64,000 nt of DNA from Brachypodius melanocephalos (Eukaryota > Chordata > Aves > Passeriformes > Pycnonotidae), in assembly GCA_013398615.1 (NCBI GenBank), contig VZSR01003803.1:66767608-66831607 (forward strand). Reading direction: 5' to 3'. The position numbers and the translations under genes are program-made. Of this stretch, positions 25,201-35,771 are shown piece after piece (the stretch's first letter is position 1; the number at the start of each line of letters is the position of its first letter). The notes beneath the pieces were generated by a model. The model was given only the letters and a program-made list of their open reading frames with translations. It was not told the origin of the DNA and ran no database searches.

Positions 25201-28200
25201 CTCTATGATATTTATGGATTATTTTTTAAAGATTTGACTTTCTTTTTAATAAAAAACTGCATAAAATATAAATTCTGCCCTTTTGAGGACTAGAAGTTCT
25301 TCAGATACTCTACATTTTTATAGATATTCAAACAAAATTGAATGTAGAGTAAAATAAAAGGTTTAAGATAAAAGGTTCAAGGTAATAATAGCTTGAACAT
25401 GCAGCAATTTCCTGAAATGTATGAAGTACTTTATTTATTCAACACAGGGCTCTTTCAATGCAATCCTAATATTACTGTTCCAGATCCTCTCTCAATGAAT
25501 ATATTATTCTGTCAATCAATTCAATCTCAAGATGTCACTGACATTTGAAAGTCTTATGAATGTCTAATTTTCTTTATAGAGAAGTATCACCCCCTCACAA
25601 TGCAATCCAGGATATCACTTCAATCTTGCATTAGTAGGAAGCACAAAAATGATCAATAAAGAATTACAGTGATGGAGCTGGAGATAAAGCAAGTCCTTTT
25701 CCCCACAAACACAGGTTGTTATACACAGTACTGAACTGGAACCCAGAACACCCAGCTTCTGCCGCTGGCCTGCCAGGTAACCTTGGACAAACAGCTTTGC
25801 CACAGATCTTTTCTCAACTAAAAATGGGGGAGAGGGATAGATTGCTGCTGGTTTTTAAAATCTCTTGAAGATCTTTGATACAGGAATGAAGCATTTAACT
25901 TTTTTTAAAAAAAGCAAAGGCATCATCATCAAAGCTAAAAGAGCAAACACCAAAAATGCAAAAACTAATCTTTTGCCTCAGTGGCTCTTAAAGAGGCTGT
26001 CAAGAGGATGAGGTCAACTTTATCGTAAAGTTACAGCAATTTGGCAGTTGAGAAAGAACATAGCCACAGCTCCAGCAGAATGGCCAGAGGGCCTAACAGG
26101 TCAGCTGCCTAACAAGCACCTGAATGATTTTCAGTGACATCAGGAGACTGAGCTCAGCCTAACAGAGCTTCAGCTACACTGCCTGTGGGAACATGGGTCA
26201 AAGGATAAGTTCTAACTCCACCAAAGTTTACATTACACAATTGGCATGGTAATTTTATATTTTATGTAATCCTTTTTCACGGTGTTTCAACTTAGTTCCC
26301 TCTCTGTAAGAGAAAATGACCTAAGTGGTATTTACACTAGAACTGAGTAATTAAAATAAATAGAATAAACAAATGATCTTAGAGACAATAATAAAAATAA
26401 ACAAATTAATTTGAAGGTTTAAGTATCGTATGGCTGATTGTTCCACATAATTTACACAAAACACAAGCTTTGCAAGGATTTTGATTAGCTACTTTACTGG
26501 AAGAGTTCAATTCAAAAGCTAAGTATTTTTCAGTTGGCAAGAGAATTTAATATATTTTCTTTTGTGCTTCTCGAAGCAGACCAGTTAGGAATGGCAAGTA
26601 GCTAACATTAAAACATCAGGAACTAAGAGCTTTATTTACAACCCATACTGATGTCAGCATTGCTAAGTCAACATGGACTATAAAGAGCCATAATTTTTGT
26701 CAAAGAAAATTCTTTTGTAAAAAGTCTCCAGTAAGGTTGCAATTATACTCACACAACTGATTTCTGGCTGTATAATGCTTTCTCCACAGTGCTAGAGAGC
26801 AAGCAAGCAGCAGCAAGAAAACCAACACAGACACGTTTGAAACACTTTATATGCAGATGTTCAAAATGAGAACGTTCAAATTTACTGCAGAGCTTAACCT
26901 ACACATTCATTTTCTATAACACTACCAATGAAATTATTATATAAGAATATATACTCACAAATGAAATGATTCAGTTAGTTTTACTCCAACTACAAGGCTG
27001 TCACCCACAACACGCTGCCACAATTCCTCTGTGAAGTGCTCTGGGACTTGAGATGCCAATGATGCCTCTTTACTAAGAGAATCAGCAGGATTTTCTGCAT
27101 CATCCCAGAGAGAAACAAGGCCTTCCTTACAAAAAAAAGTGGTTTTTTAGATAAATTAAGTAGAGACATTGGTTCTTTTTATATTGCCTTACTTTGTGTT
27201 TTACCCCAAGTGATTGCTGGAGGAGCTTTTAAGATACATAAAATGAAAGATTACATATATAAACTAGTTTATTCTCTATAATAAAATTGAATTTTCTTAA
27301 AACACATTATATCATCATGTAAAGTACAACTTATTGTCTCCTTGTAAACATCACGTCAAAATCTTGACCTGTCATACAACTAACTCCAAAGATTTAAGGT
27401 GCTAGAATTTATATTATTGTATTTAATTGCTCAATACTTTGTTGTCCAAACCTAGAAAACTTGAAAGATATCACTGCAGTAACTGAAAGGGAGATCAACT
27501 CTACTTCGATTAAATTAGATTTCTTTTGAGCAACATATTAAAATAAAATTTTCCCAACCTCCATCACCTTCTCAGCCCACAGTTCACTCTGCCCACATTA
27601 TAAAATCAATTTTGCTCACATAGTTCTATGACAACTCCCTTTTTCTAACATGTGAGATTACAGACAGATATTCAATATCCAGGCAACTGTGCCAATTAGA
27701 ACTGTACACTCCCCTCGTGTTTGTTGCTATCTCTGTTAGAGATTACTCCTCCATACCACTCAGTTGTCAGGAGGTAGTGTGCACATCAATTTCAAGCAGA
27801 AACAACTAAATTTACTCCTAACTACATATATTGGCAAGTTAAGAAAATGAACCTGACTTAAAAAGCAGATTAATGAGTTTTGATAGTGGCAACCTCTACA
27901 GGTGAAAGTGGAGAGTGGCTGAGGGCAGCACCCTCTACAAATGGCAGAATTCAGAAGAGATTTGGCCTATCTCCTGCATTTTACCTCTTTTGAGTTTGGT
28001 AGAATATGAGTTCTTTCTTCAACAAGATCTATTAATGCTCTGCAAGACTCAAGAATAACCCTCTTTTGGAGTCGTAGATGCTGCTGAAGCTCTCGAACAG
28101 AAGTCCAACCAGCCTGTAAAAGATAATCATTAGACTACTGCACATAAGAAAGGATATTAAAGCTATCAAAATATCTTTTCAGCTTTCCACTTTTATGCAA

Positions 28201-31200
28201 GAATCACAAGTAACATTTCTAAAAATGTTCAAGTCAGGCTACTCTGTTTTTAAAATATGAATCTCAGAATCTTGGTCTTTCAATATTAAACCCAGAGTTT
28301 AAGATAAATATTAAGGTAAACTTAAATTATGTAGCTATTCAGATATATTTCTGTAGATATCTTTCATTATTAATCCCACTTCACTTTTTCATGGATAGCA
28401 GTTTCATTTTCTTCTCAAGATTTGTGTTGATTATTGGTCAAGTAAATATATTGAAGAATTGACAGATATACAAGCAGACACATATGTTGACTGTGTCTCA
28501 GTTAAACAAAATAAGATGAAAAAATCCCCCAAAACACCAACCAAGGCAAACCAACCAAAAAACCCCACAAACCAAGAAATCAAGAAAAAAAAAAATCATG
28601 CCGGCTTCTCAGGTTTTAAGAAAGCCCCTCAAAAGCTTATTGTCTGGAAAGCAAGATCCTGAGAAGTCCAATGCTGTCAAAGAGAGAACAAACTCAACCC
28701 TGGAATGCAAAACCAAACTTCCTTCTTCCCCATCCCCTTTAGAAAATCCCCCCAGACACATAACACACATAAATCCATTATAAGCCTGAATAAAAAAGCA
28801 ATTCTTTTAAGTGAAGTGATGTTCCTCTGCTCAAGCTGCAATGGCAAAGGGCATTTAGACCAACAGCACTCTCATGAAAAGTTCTGTAAAAAGGCTGTCA
28901 CCTATAGAACTGTGAATCTAAGCACCAGATTCCAAGTAATAATCCAGTGCCAGATTTGAGTCAAGAGAAGAAAATGAAGAGTGAAGAATGAAGATGAGTC
29001 TACAATACCTTTCTAATTTAGGTCATCAGAACACTAAGCCATCATTTACTCCCATTGGAGCCAACTCCTGAATAACAACTGAGAACCAGAAAGCAAATGG
29101 GGAAGTATAAATGTGGAAGCAGCCAAACATTCACTGTTGTATGCTTGCTGACCAATCTGGCTTTTGCAAGCCCTTTTTCCTCCTAAAGCAACACAAGAAA
29201 GAGACCTGAATTCCACCACATAGCACACCCAAGACTAAGTTGTGTCCCTTATCAACCCTCTGCCACAAGTGACAGGCACATCCTTTCTGCTTATCCTTAT
29301 GCACATCTTGGCATGACCAAGATATACTGCACTACAAGCATCAGCAGGAGTTACAAGCCTTGTGCTCTGAAACGAAGAAAATAAAACTAGATCACCTTAG
29401 AGGAGAAAATAAACATGAACATAAAAACAAGGCAGTTCAGAGCCAAAGACAATAGAGCTGTGAGCAAATCCTGAATTATAGTCTTTACAAAACTGCCAAG
29501 CAATGGAGGGAGAACAGACCAGTGGACATAAAGACACTTCTTTATTTCTGCCAAAACAATCGACTAAAACCACGAGAAACCCTGTAACCTCAGCTGTTGC
29601 AATGTAACTGCAGTACTCTGCCAAAGGATGTCTTCTTCAGAAGATATCAAAACACATGTTAAAGTGAAAAAAAAAAAAATTCAAAGGAGAAAAGGCTGGG
29701 TTCAGGCCCAAAATAGTGTAAACAAAATAAACATAGAACAATTCAAAATTATTCAAGGTGATCTATTTTTCAATTTCACTGCCTGCAAAATGTGATTTAT
29801 ATATATCACCATGTACACTTACTTATACAGTGGACTATAATTCACTCCTGCCAAAGTTCTCACGTGGCTAAGAAAACAGCTGTGCAGATGTAAAACAAGG
29901 GTTAAGCAACAAAGATAAAAAAGGATTGCATCTGCTATTTCATTTTGCTCTAAAACACAAGATTCCATGGCGACTATGAAAACTTGATTTAATTGCAAAT
30001 TTCTAGAATACCTGAATTTTGATGATAAATATCAAGAGGCATCATTTCAAGACTAAATAACCTTTGAAAATTCCCAAGTTAAGCACAATCCATGCACTAT
30101 TGCTTCAAAGCAAGCATTCTTGAAATTCAATTATATATCAGATTATAAAAGCCAGCAAGAGTACTTCACTGTTCAGCAGATATAATACAGAACAACGGGG
30201 ATTTCAACAAGGAAGAAACAGTGAGGGTAAAAAGAAATATCTGCACCTACTTCCAAATTCATCAGCTTGTTAAAACACAGTAAATTTCCAACTGCTTATA
30301 ATGCTTGTTCTAGCACATGGCTTTGAAAATTAGAGATTAAAAAGATCTAAAAGCACAGAAATGTTTGGTGTGTAACAGCTATATTAGCACACAATAGATA
30401 AAATACCCAATCACTGGCTTATTTCCAGCAGAACCAGTAGCAAGTGCAAATTAGATAATTCATTTGATCCTGACAGAGATTCACAGAGCTGTACAGCTGG
30501 AAGCCAATTGGTGTATCGAAACAAAATTTTGGAATGTAGAACATGCGGCTGTCAATGGCAAGGTGGACAACCATCATTACACTTGTGGAAGGAGCAGCCA
30601 GTAAGAGACAGAAACTAATTTCTGCTTTGTAGAAGAGTAATGTAATGAGTAACATAATGAGCAACATAATGAGCAAGAATGAAGCAGTGAAGTCAGTTTT
30701 AAACTATGACTGTCAAAAAAGAAAAAAAAGAAAAATAATAACAAAAAAGCAGAAACAGAAAAAGATGCAAGATGCACTCAGAAGGAAGATTGCATTTCTG
30801 CATGTTAAACCTAACATGCAAACTGTAAAAAAGTAGGATTGGAAGGGACCACAAGAGTTCTCAAAATTAATCCAGCTTCTATTTTCTTCTCCTTCTAGGA
30901 GGGCAAAAAGTATTTTGTCCACTGTCTCCAAACAGCTTTTATCTTTCGGATGATGCACAATATCTCTTTAGATATCTTTGTCATTAGAACTAAAAAAGTA
31001 TTTTCCTTTAAAGTCTTTTCCTAATATGTCCTTCTTTTATTTATTTATTTATTAACTGGTAAACTATGGCAAATCCATATGCTTCATTTTTAAAGGCTGG
31101 AAATAAAACTGCCACAATATCTTATTTAGTTTTCACTAATTCTCAAGTGAGAGGAATAATTACCTCATATCTCGTCTTTAGAGCACCCTTAGCAAGCTAA

Positions 31201-34200
31201 CAATAGCCTCACATCATTGACTCAGTATGAGATTCACATTCTTCCCTAAAGCTTTTTTCTTTCCTTAAATAACCTTTCTATTTGTCAATTATTACCCATC
31301 TGGTATAGGCTAATATACACACTGCAAAAGCACTCACATTGGTGAGCATGTTGGGTGGGGAAACTCCAGCAAGTTCCCCTCAGTTTGTTTTATAAATTAT
31401 GCTAGTTAAAAGAAGGATACATTTTAGCTTTATCTACAGTACTTTTCAAAATTATCCTTATAAAACCACCAGTAACAGGAGCACAAACATCAGAAGATGG
31501 TGAAATAACCACTGTCACCAATTTGTGCAAATGCACTCACTGGGAACCTGCCACTACATGACCTGAAAGTGTTGTATGCAATGGGGAGCAAAAGAAGTAA
31601 ACTTTCTAACTTTTTTTAACCTGGTATTTAAACATGAATAAAATGTTTACTACTAAGACTGCTAAAGAGCTCTGATAAGATAGCTTCAATTTTATCTCAA
31701 ACTTTTAATTAAAATTAAATTAGACCTCTACAATTACCCAAATGCACTTATAACAACTGAGAGAACAAAAAATACAGAGTATCAGTGATCCAAGAATAAA
31801 TACTTAACCATGTTGTCCTTTTCCCTGAACCACCTCTTCAGTAATAACAGTATCATTAGCCTCACCCTTCAGATAATGCAATGATACAGAACAGTAATTT
31901 ATAGAAAACACGGAGGCAGAACTGTTGAGTACAAACCTGCAATCTTGTTTCAAGGGCCCGGACAGTAAGCAAACCATTCTCTTGCAATCCTTCTGCAGCA
32001 GGAACATCTTGTTTATAATTGATACCACTCTGAAAAAAAACAAAACAAAAACAAAACCCTGAATGAACTAAAAAGCTGAAAGTAAGGTACAGGCTATCAT
32101 ACAGCATTATAAAAATCTGGGGGAAAATACAGCAAACCAGGACAATCACAGTATGTCTTTTAAAAGAAAAATCCTATTTTCTGAAAGCAATTAGAATTTG
32201 ATAGTACATAATGGACAGACCCAATTATGAGAAGATAATTAACAAGCACTATGGCCTTAATTAAATTAAGGGTTCTTAGCCAAAAGTTAAGCATTGGGGC
32301 AAAACTATTATGTATGTGAAGCATTTTCAGCTGCATTAATTTCCCAACAGAATGTTGATACAATCATAGAAGCAAAATAATATCTTCAGGTAATTTAAGA
32401 TTACAGCAGGAAAATTGTATTCAAACTTCAGGGCATTTCACAGAACACATCTAATTTCACTTTGCATCAATACTTTAATGATTTGTTCAGGTTTTTTTAA
32501 CTTAGTAAGCACAGACTGAGTAGCTGAGAAAAGGCAAGCTCAACTTACTGCGTAGTTGACCTCCCCAAGATCTGTTAATTTGAATGTACTTAACACGTCC
32601 GTATTGGAGTCATCCTTAAAAAGCAGTAACAGCTGCTCACTTCCAGAGCCAATAAAATCATCCACCAGAACACACTTCACTTTTTGCCATTTGGAAGCCA
32701 CCTACAGTAGAAGAGGTTTTAAAATACATTTATTAGAATAAATCTTGTATTTGAGATCTCATTTTGGTGAACTTTGCTTTCCATTAAGAGAGAGCCTATT
32801 CAGTTGTGTGAAATACAATAATATTTAGAAGATTCAATATTTAGAAGCTCTCACTCTCACCCCATCATTTAGAGCCTATGCAACTCTGGGAAAAATTAGC
32901 CATTGCTGTTTAAAGATCACTTTCCAGATTACAGGTTGCAGAGAAGATGACAGCTTTTCGGTGCATTTAAGCAGCTGGACAGCCGAATGTTGTAACATTT
33001 ATTTAGATGCAGTAATACCTGAAGATCAATTAAAGGTATTATACCTTTGACATTGAGAAATATCTTTGTTTCACAACAGGCTTAAATATGTATGAAAGTT
33101 AAAGACAATTTTTTATAATAATGCCAACAACTAAATAGTACAAATTTTTATTTCCTGACTTATACAAGTCTTCCTGTCAGATTACTACAGAACCCTAGCA
33201 GAAACTTTGTCTCTCCTAATTTTATGAAACAATAGCAAGGTCTTTTCTTGTCATTATCATAAAACAACATTTTCTAGAAACATCTTTTTATTATTAGGAA
33301 CTAAGGCTCAAAAATCTTTGATATTTCCATGAGTAGTTTACACTTTGCAATGATATAAGGTTACTTCTAACACAAATCATCCAGGCACACTCATATTTGC
33401 CTTACAACTTCAGGTTTCCACACTACTGCAGTTTTCAATTAGTAACAGAAGCTTTAGTCAGATTCATAAATGTATTACTAAATGAGAGAATCCCAGCTTA
33501 ATTTTCAGATATATAAGAAAGCAATGGCAGCAAAACAATGTCATACTTTAGACAGGTTGTTTACCAGCAGCAACGATAATAAACAAGAAGTCTAAATAAT
33601 TTAAACAGGCAGGTTTTCAGTTGCAGGACTTTCAATAAGACAATATATACAAAAAAGACTGCAGTAAAATGGAGCTGTTTAAAGCCACCAGTACCTGTAA
33701 GCTGTCTCTCCTCTGTACAACACAGCTATTTCCAGAGACAAAAGACACAACAAATAGCAAATCATTGCTACTGGTTAGAGCTGGTTTTACTGAACATGGC
33801 TTTTCGTAAGGAAGCTCACAAACACCTTTAGGGACACCATTTTGGAACCAAATAAGCTGATTCTTGTGGGTTGTGGCAACAAGCGATATCCGGAGTTGTT
33901 TTTTCAATCTCTCAGTCTTGCAGACGTAGACAGAAGATACCACTCTGCTGTAAGCATGAGGCATGAAGCATGTGCCAGTCAGGATTTTTTGTGTTTGAAT
34001 TACATATCCAAAGAACTCACCACCCCAGATGGCTCTGTCTGAAAGAGAAAACCCATCTGGATGTTCAGTCTCTGGCAGGCAAGCAGTTCTTATCCCTAAG
34101 ACAACAGTGCCTTCACCCACAATTTCACCTGTCCACACTACAGAAGAAAGCCGAACAGGAGCACTTTGAACCACACAGGTGTTGGAAGAGATGTAGAACA

Positions 34201-34627
34201 GCTTGTTGGCATGTCTCCACAACAATGATGGGCCAGCGAACAACCTGATGTCTTCTTTCAGCTCATAATCCAATTTAAAATAAAAGGACGGCTCAAACTG
34301 GTTTGAACTGTGTAGTAATAATAAAAAGTATTTGATGTTGTTCCGTTTTTTCTTCTTCATCAAAATGCAGGGAAGAATAATCCCTGTTCTGGAATCCGTT
34401 GTGCAGCGACAACAAATCATTTCAATTTCTGAGTTACTGGATACCATGCTGAATACTCCAGAAGACTTCTGAACAAACAGCTTAGTGTCTCTGTTGAACA
34501 CCATCCTTCTGACACATAAATTCATTGTTTTATCATCTGCTTGCTCTGCATGCTTTGGTTTTGACAACTGAAATACAAGGACTTCACCATTGTAGGACAA
34601 GAATTGATCTTGCTCACTCAGAAGCAT
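21846..34627 (-). CDS. FANCB: FANCB, Fanconi anaemia core complex subunit B (complete coding region)
   Basis: FANCB is a nuclear protein of the Fanconi anaemia core complex. With FANCL and FAAP100 it forms the catalytic module that monoubiquitinates FANCD2-FANCI at DNA interstrand crosslinks. Eight coding exons on the minus strand join in frame: 34,627-33,695; 32,701-32,549; 32,029-31,937; 28,113-27,985; 27,125-26,959; 24,883-24,429; 23,627-23,390; 22,266-21,846. Together they make 2,589 bases, or 862 residues plus stop, close to the 859 of human FANCB. Matches to the family include YNGEVLVFQLS near the N-terminus, RRMVF, DDFIGSG, LLLLFKDD, DSLVVGV, TAVTSLSPLL and FQCLHSL. The start is fixed by an in-frame TAA four codons upstream of the ATG and by A at -3. 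All introns are GT-AG. No frameshift or internal stop was seen, so the gene looks intact. It lies head to head with MOSPD2, as in human. Confidence 0.97.
23390..23627 (-). CDS. FANCB: FANCB coding exon 7
   Basis: This exon encodes residues about 644-722, including MEDVLAVLA, SSWLLGEME and NPFEGVLTI. The acceptor TTTCTTGCAG and donor GCAG|GTAAAACC fit well, and the phases match both neighbours. Confidence 0.95.
24429..24883 (-). CDS. FANCB: FANCB coding exon 6
   Basis: This exon encodes residues about 492-643. The acceptor chosen is GGATTTTCACAG|GTCACTG, which restores LSLSDVSLSLVMDQ, the family sequence at this junction. The frame stays open a further 135 bases upstream, but the longer form has no counterpart in the human protein. 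The exon includes a lysine-rich PPPKKMKLDLP stretch that resembles a nuclear localisation signal, and TAVTSLSPLLAF. The donor is ACAG|GTAAATGG. Confidence 0.93.
25715..25840 (+). mobile_element. MIR-like SINE fragment in a FANCB intron
   Basis: The core words of the mammalian-wide interspersed repeat family appear in order: a tract like CTGGCCTGCCAGGTAACCTTGG, then ACAAACAGCTTT, then CTCAACTAAAAATGGGGG. These correspond to the tRNA-unrelated core and the CTCA...TAAAATGGGG part. The copy is old and diverged. It lies in the intron between FANCB coding exons 5 and 6. Confidence 0.6.
26959..27125 (-). CDS. FANCB: FANCB coding exon 5
   Basis: This exon encodes residues about 437-491 plus two bases. 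It is an acidic, poorly conserved stretch followed by EELWQRVVGDSLVVGVKL, which is well conserved in the family. The donor TTT|GTGAGTAT is strong. Confidence 0.94.
27985..28113 (-). CDS. FANCB: FANCB coding exon 4
   Basis: This 129-base exon is phase 0 at both ends and encodes 43 residues (394-436). It contains SVRELQQHLRLQKRVILES, a helical segment with a clear human counterpart. The acceptor is CTTTTACAG and the donor GAG|GTAAAATG. Confidence 0.95.
30635..30680 (+). repeat. Imperfect 12-bp tandem repeat in a FANCB intron
   Basis: Three units read GAGTAATGTAAT, GAGTAACATAAT and GAGCAACATAAT, followed by a partial fourth. Confidence 0.75.
30833..30885 (-). mobile_element. Possible decayed CR1 3' end
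   Basis: The words GGATTGGAAGGGACCACAAG and TCCAGCTTC resemble the reverse complement of a CR1 3' end. The following sequence is too diverged to follow. Confidence 0.35.
31035..31053 (+). repeat. (TTTA)n microsatellite
   Basis: About four TTTA units in a FANCB intron. Confidence 0.8.
31937..32029 (-). CDS. FANCB: FANCB coding exon 3
   Basis: This 93-base exon is phase 0 at both ends and encodes residues 363-393, ending with ALETRLQ. The acceptor follows a long T tract. The donor CAG|GTTTGT departs from consensus at positions +3, +4 and +5, so partial skipping is possible. Confidence 0.92.
32549..32701 (-). CDS. FANCB: FANCB coding exon 2
   Basis: This 153-base exon is phase 0 at both ends and encodes residues 312-362, with CVLVDDFIGSGSEQLLLLFKD and the KLTDLGEVNY end. 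This is one of the best conserved parts of the protein. The donor is GCA|GTAAGTTG. Confidence 0.95.
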
Positions 34628-34653
34628 CTTGATTTCTCTTTATGTATATTTTT
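33695..34653 (-). CDS. FANCB: FANCB first coding exon (start codon at 34,627)
   Basis: The coding part is 34,627-33,695 and gives residues 1-311, the N-terminal beta-propeller region of the family. The probable acceptor lies just above 34,653 (a T-rich tract ending GTAG), leaving a 26-base leader that contains an in-frame TAA before the ATG. The donor TTACAG|GTACTGGT is weak after the GTA. The segments LRISLVATTHKNQLIWFQNG and VVSFVSGNSCVV fit the family. Confidence 0.94.
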
Positions 34654-35009
34654 CTACAAAAAAATCATGTGTCCCTATTTCTGTCGGACTTATTTCTTTG
34701 TGGAAATTTTAACCTTCCTGGACATTTTCCATCTAAAAAGCAAATAAGAAAAAAAAATATATTGGGACTAGCTGAGCTGAGCCTTAAGAATAAGTATGCA
34801 TTGCAAAGCAATAATACAGAAAATGTTGAGAATGAGGCCAGTATGTGCTTTAACCCCACCGATTAATAATGAAGTTGAACAACTTTGTACTGAGAGATTT
34901 AAGTATCAGAAACATTTCAGAAATGTTTCTTTACCAAAGTATGAATTCCCTGGTTATCTACAGCTGCACGGCATAACATAAATTGATAGAAACCAAACCA
35001 CATACTCAC

Positions 35010-35060
35010 AATTCACGTGATTGCATTGAAGGTGTCAGCGCCACAAATATACTGAGCACA
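35010..35060 (-). other. FANCB: Probable FANCB 5' untranslated exon 2
   Basis: On the minus strand a good acceptor (TTACTTTCCAG) precedes a 51-base segment that ends at a strong donor (GTGAGTATG). It lies between the presumed first exon and the first coding exon, as the noncoding second exon of human FANCB does. No transcript was available to confirm it. The segment contains the E-box TCACGTGA at 35,013-35,020. Confidence 0.5.
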
Positions 35061-35299
35061 CTGGAAAGTAACGGTGCTTTGAATTCTCAAATTAAAGAGC
35101 CTTCTCTCGGGCGTAGTGCTTATTAATAGTTATAATTTATTTTTTGTTAAAGTTATAACTTTCTCGAAAGAGAAAGTTCTCTGAAGAAGCTTCCAGTCAT
35201 TTTGCGGCCAAGTAGACTCCCTCCCTCTCTCCCTCTTCACCCAGAGAAGGCCCCAGGGACTCCGAGGGAACCGCAGCCGTCTCACCAAGTTTCACTCAC

Positions 35300-35420
35300 C
35301 TTGCGGGTTCCGCAGCGACGCTCCTCTCCGGGTTCAGGCCACGTTACCGCCGGGCCCCGCGAGCTCCCGCACAGAGACCGGCTACAGACAAGGGCAGCGA
35401 CCGCGGCCTCTCCGGGGAGC
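35300..35420 (-). other. FANCB: Probable FANCB 5' untranslated exon 1
   Basis: The minus strand has a strong donor, CGCAAG|GTGAGTG, with the exon end at 35,300. The transcription start is not visible; the upper coordinate given is only a guess inside the CpG-rich block. Confidence 0.45.
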
Positions 35421-35422
35421 CG

Positions 35423-35593
35423 GCGGGCCCGTGCCCGGTTCCCAGCGGGGCCGCTCCCGACGGGGCCGTGCCTCTGTTCCCAGCCGCTCCCGACGGGGCC
35501 GTGCCTCTGTTCCCAGCCGCTCTTTGCGGGGCCGTGCCTCTGTTCCCAGCCGCTCTTTGCAGGCCCGTGCCGTCGTTCCCGGCAGGGCCGCTC
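35423..35593 (+). repeat. 33-bp GC-rich minisatellite in the shared promoter
   Basis: Three nearly perfect units begin at 35,461, 35,494 and 35,527. Each is 33 bases, starts CGGGGCCGTGCCTCTG and continues TTCCCAGCCGCTC. A degenerate unit flanks the array on each side (35,423-35,460 and 35,560-35,593). Units 1 and 2 differ only in their last few bases (CCCGA versus CTTTG). The array sits between the two transcription units. Confidence 0.92.
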
Positions 35594-35762
35594 CGAAGCT
35601 CCCGCCGCGGGGAGCATGACGGGAGCGCGGGGGGCGGGGCCTGCCGGCCGCCGGTCTCCGCGCGGTCCCGCCCCCCGGGCTCCGCTCCATCCCCTTTTCC
35701 CGCCGCTCCTCGCGCTGTCGGAGCCGCCTCGGTGCGGGCTGCGCGGGTGTACCCGCTGGATC

Positions 35763-35771
35763 ATGGCTGAG
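35763..35771 (+). CDS. MOSPD2: MOSPD2 coding exon 1 (Met-Ala-Glu)
   Basis: Only three codons, ATG GCT GAG, come before the donor GAG|GTGGGT. Human MOSPD2 also begins MAE. The frame is open upstream to an ATG at 35,616, which would add 49 residues. Confidence 0.85.

Larger units (their letters stand above)
35300..35762. promoter_or_regulatory. Bidirectional CpG-island promoter of FANCB and MOSPD2
   Basis: The two genes start head to head. The FANCB leader donor at 35,300 and the MOSPD2 start codon at 35,763 are only about 460 bases apart, so the promoter must be shared. The block is very GC- and CpG-rich, unlike the flanking AT-rich introns, and has no TATA box. The CpG-rich zone continues to about 36,200, across MOSPD2 exon 2. 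A GC box (GGGGCGGGGC) is at 35,631-35,640 and an E2F-type word (TTTCCCGC) at 35,696-35,703. The E2F word would fit S-phase expression of a DNA-repair gene, but this is inference. Confidence 0.85.

Noticed and set aside
33842..34248. Plus-strand frames inside FANCB exon 1
   Set aside because: They are antisense shadows of a well-supported coding exon.
35282..35764. 160- and 138-codon minus-strand frames over the promoter
   Set aside because: They are arginine/proline/glycine-rich translations of GC-rich DNA and the minisatellite, with no family resemblance. They overlap the expected FANCB leader.
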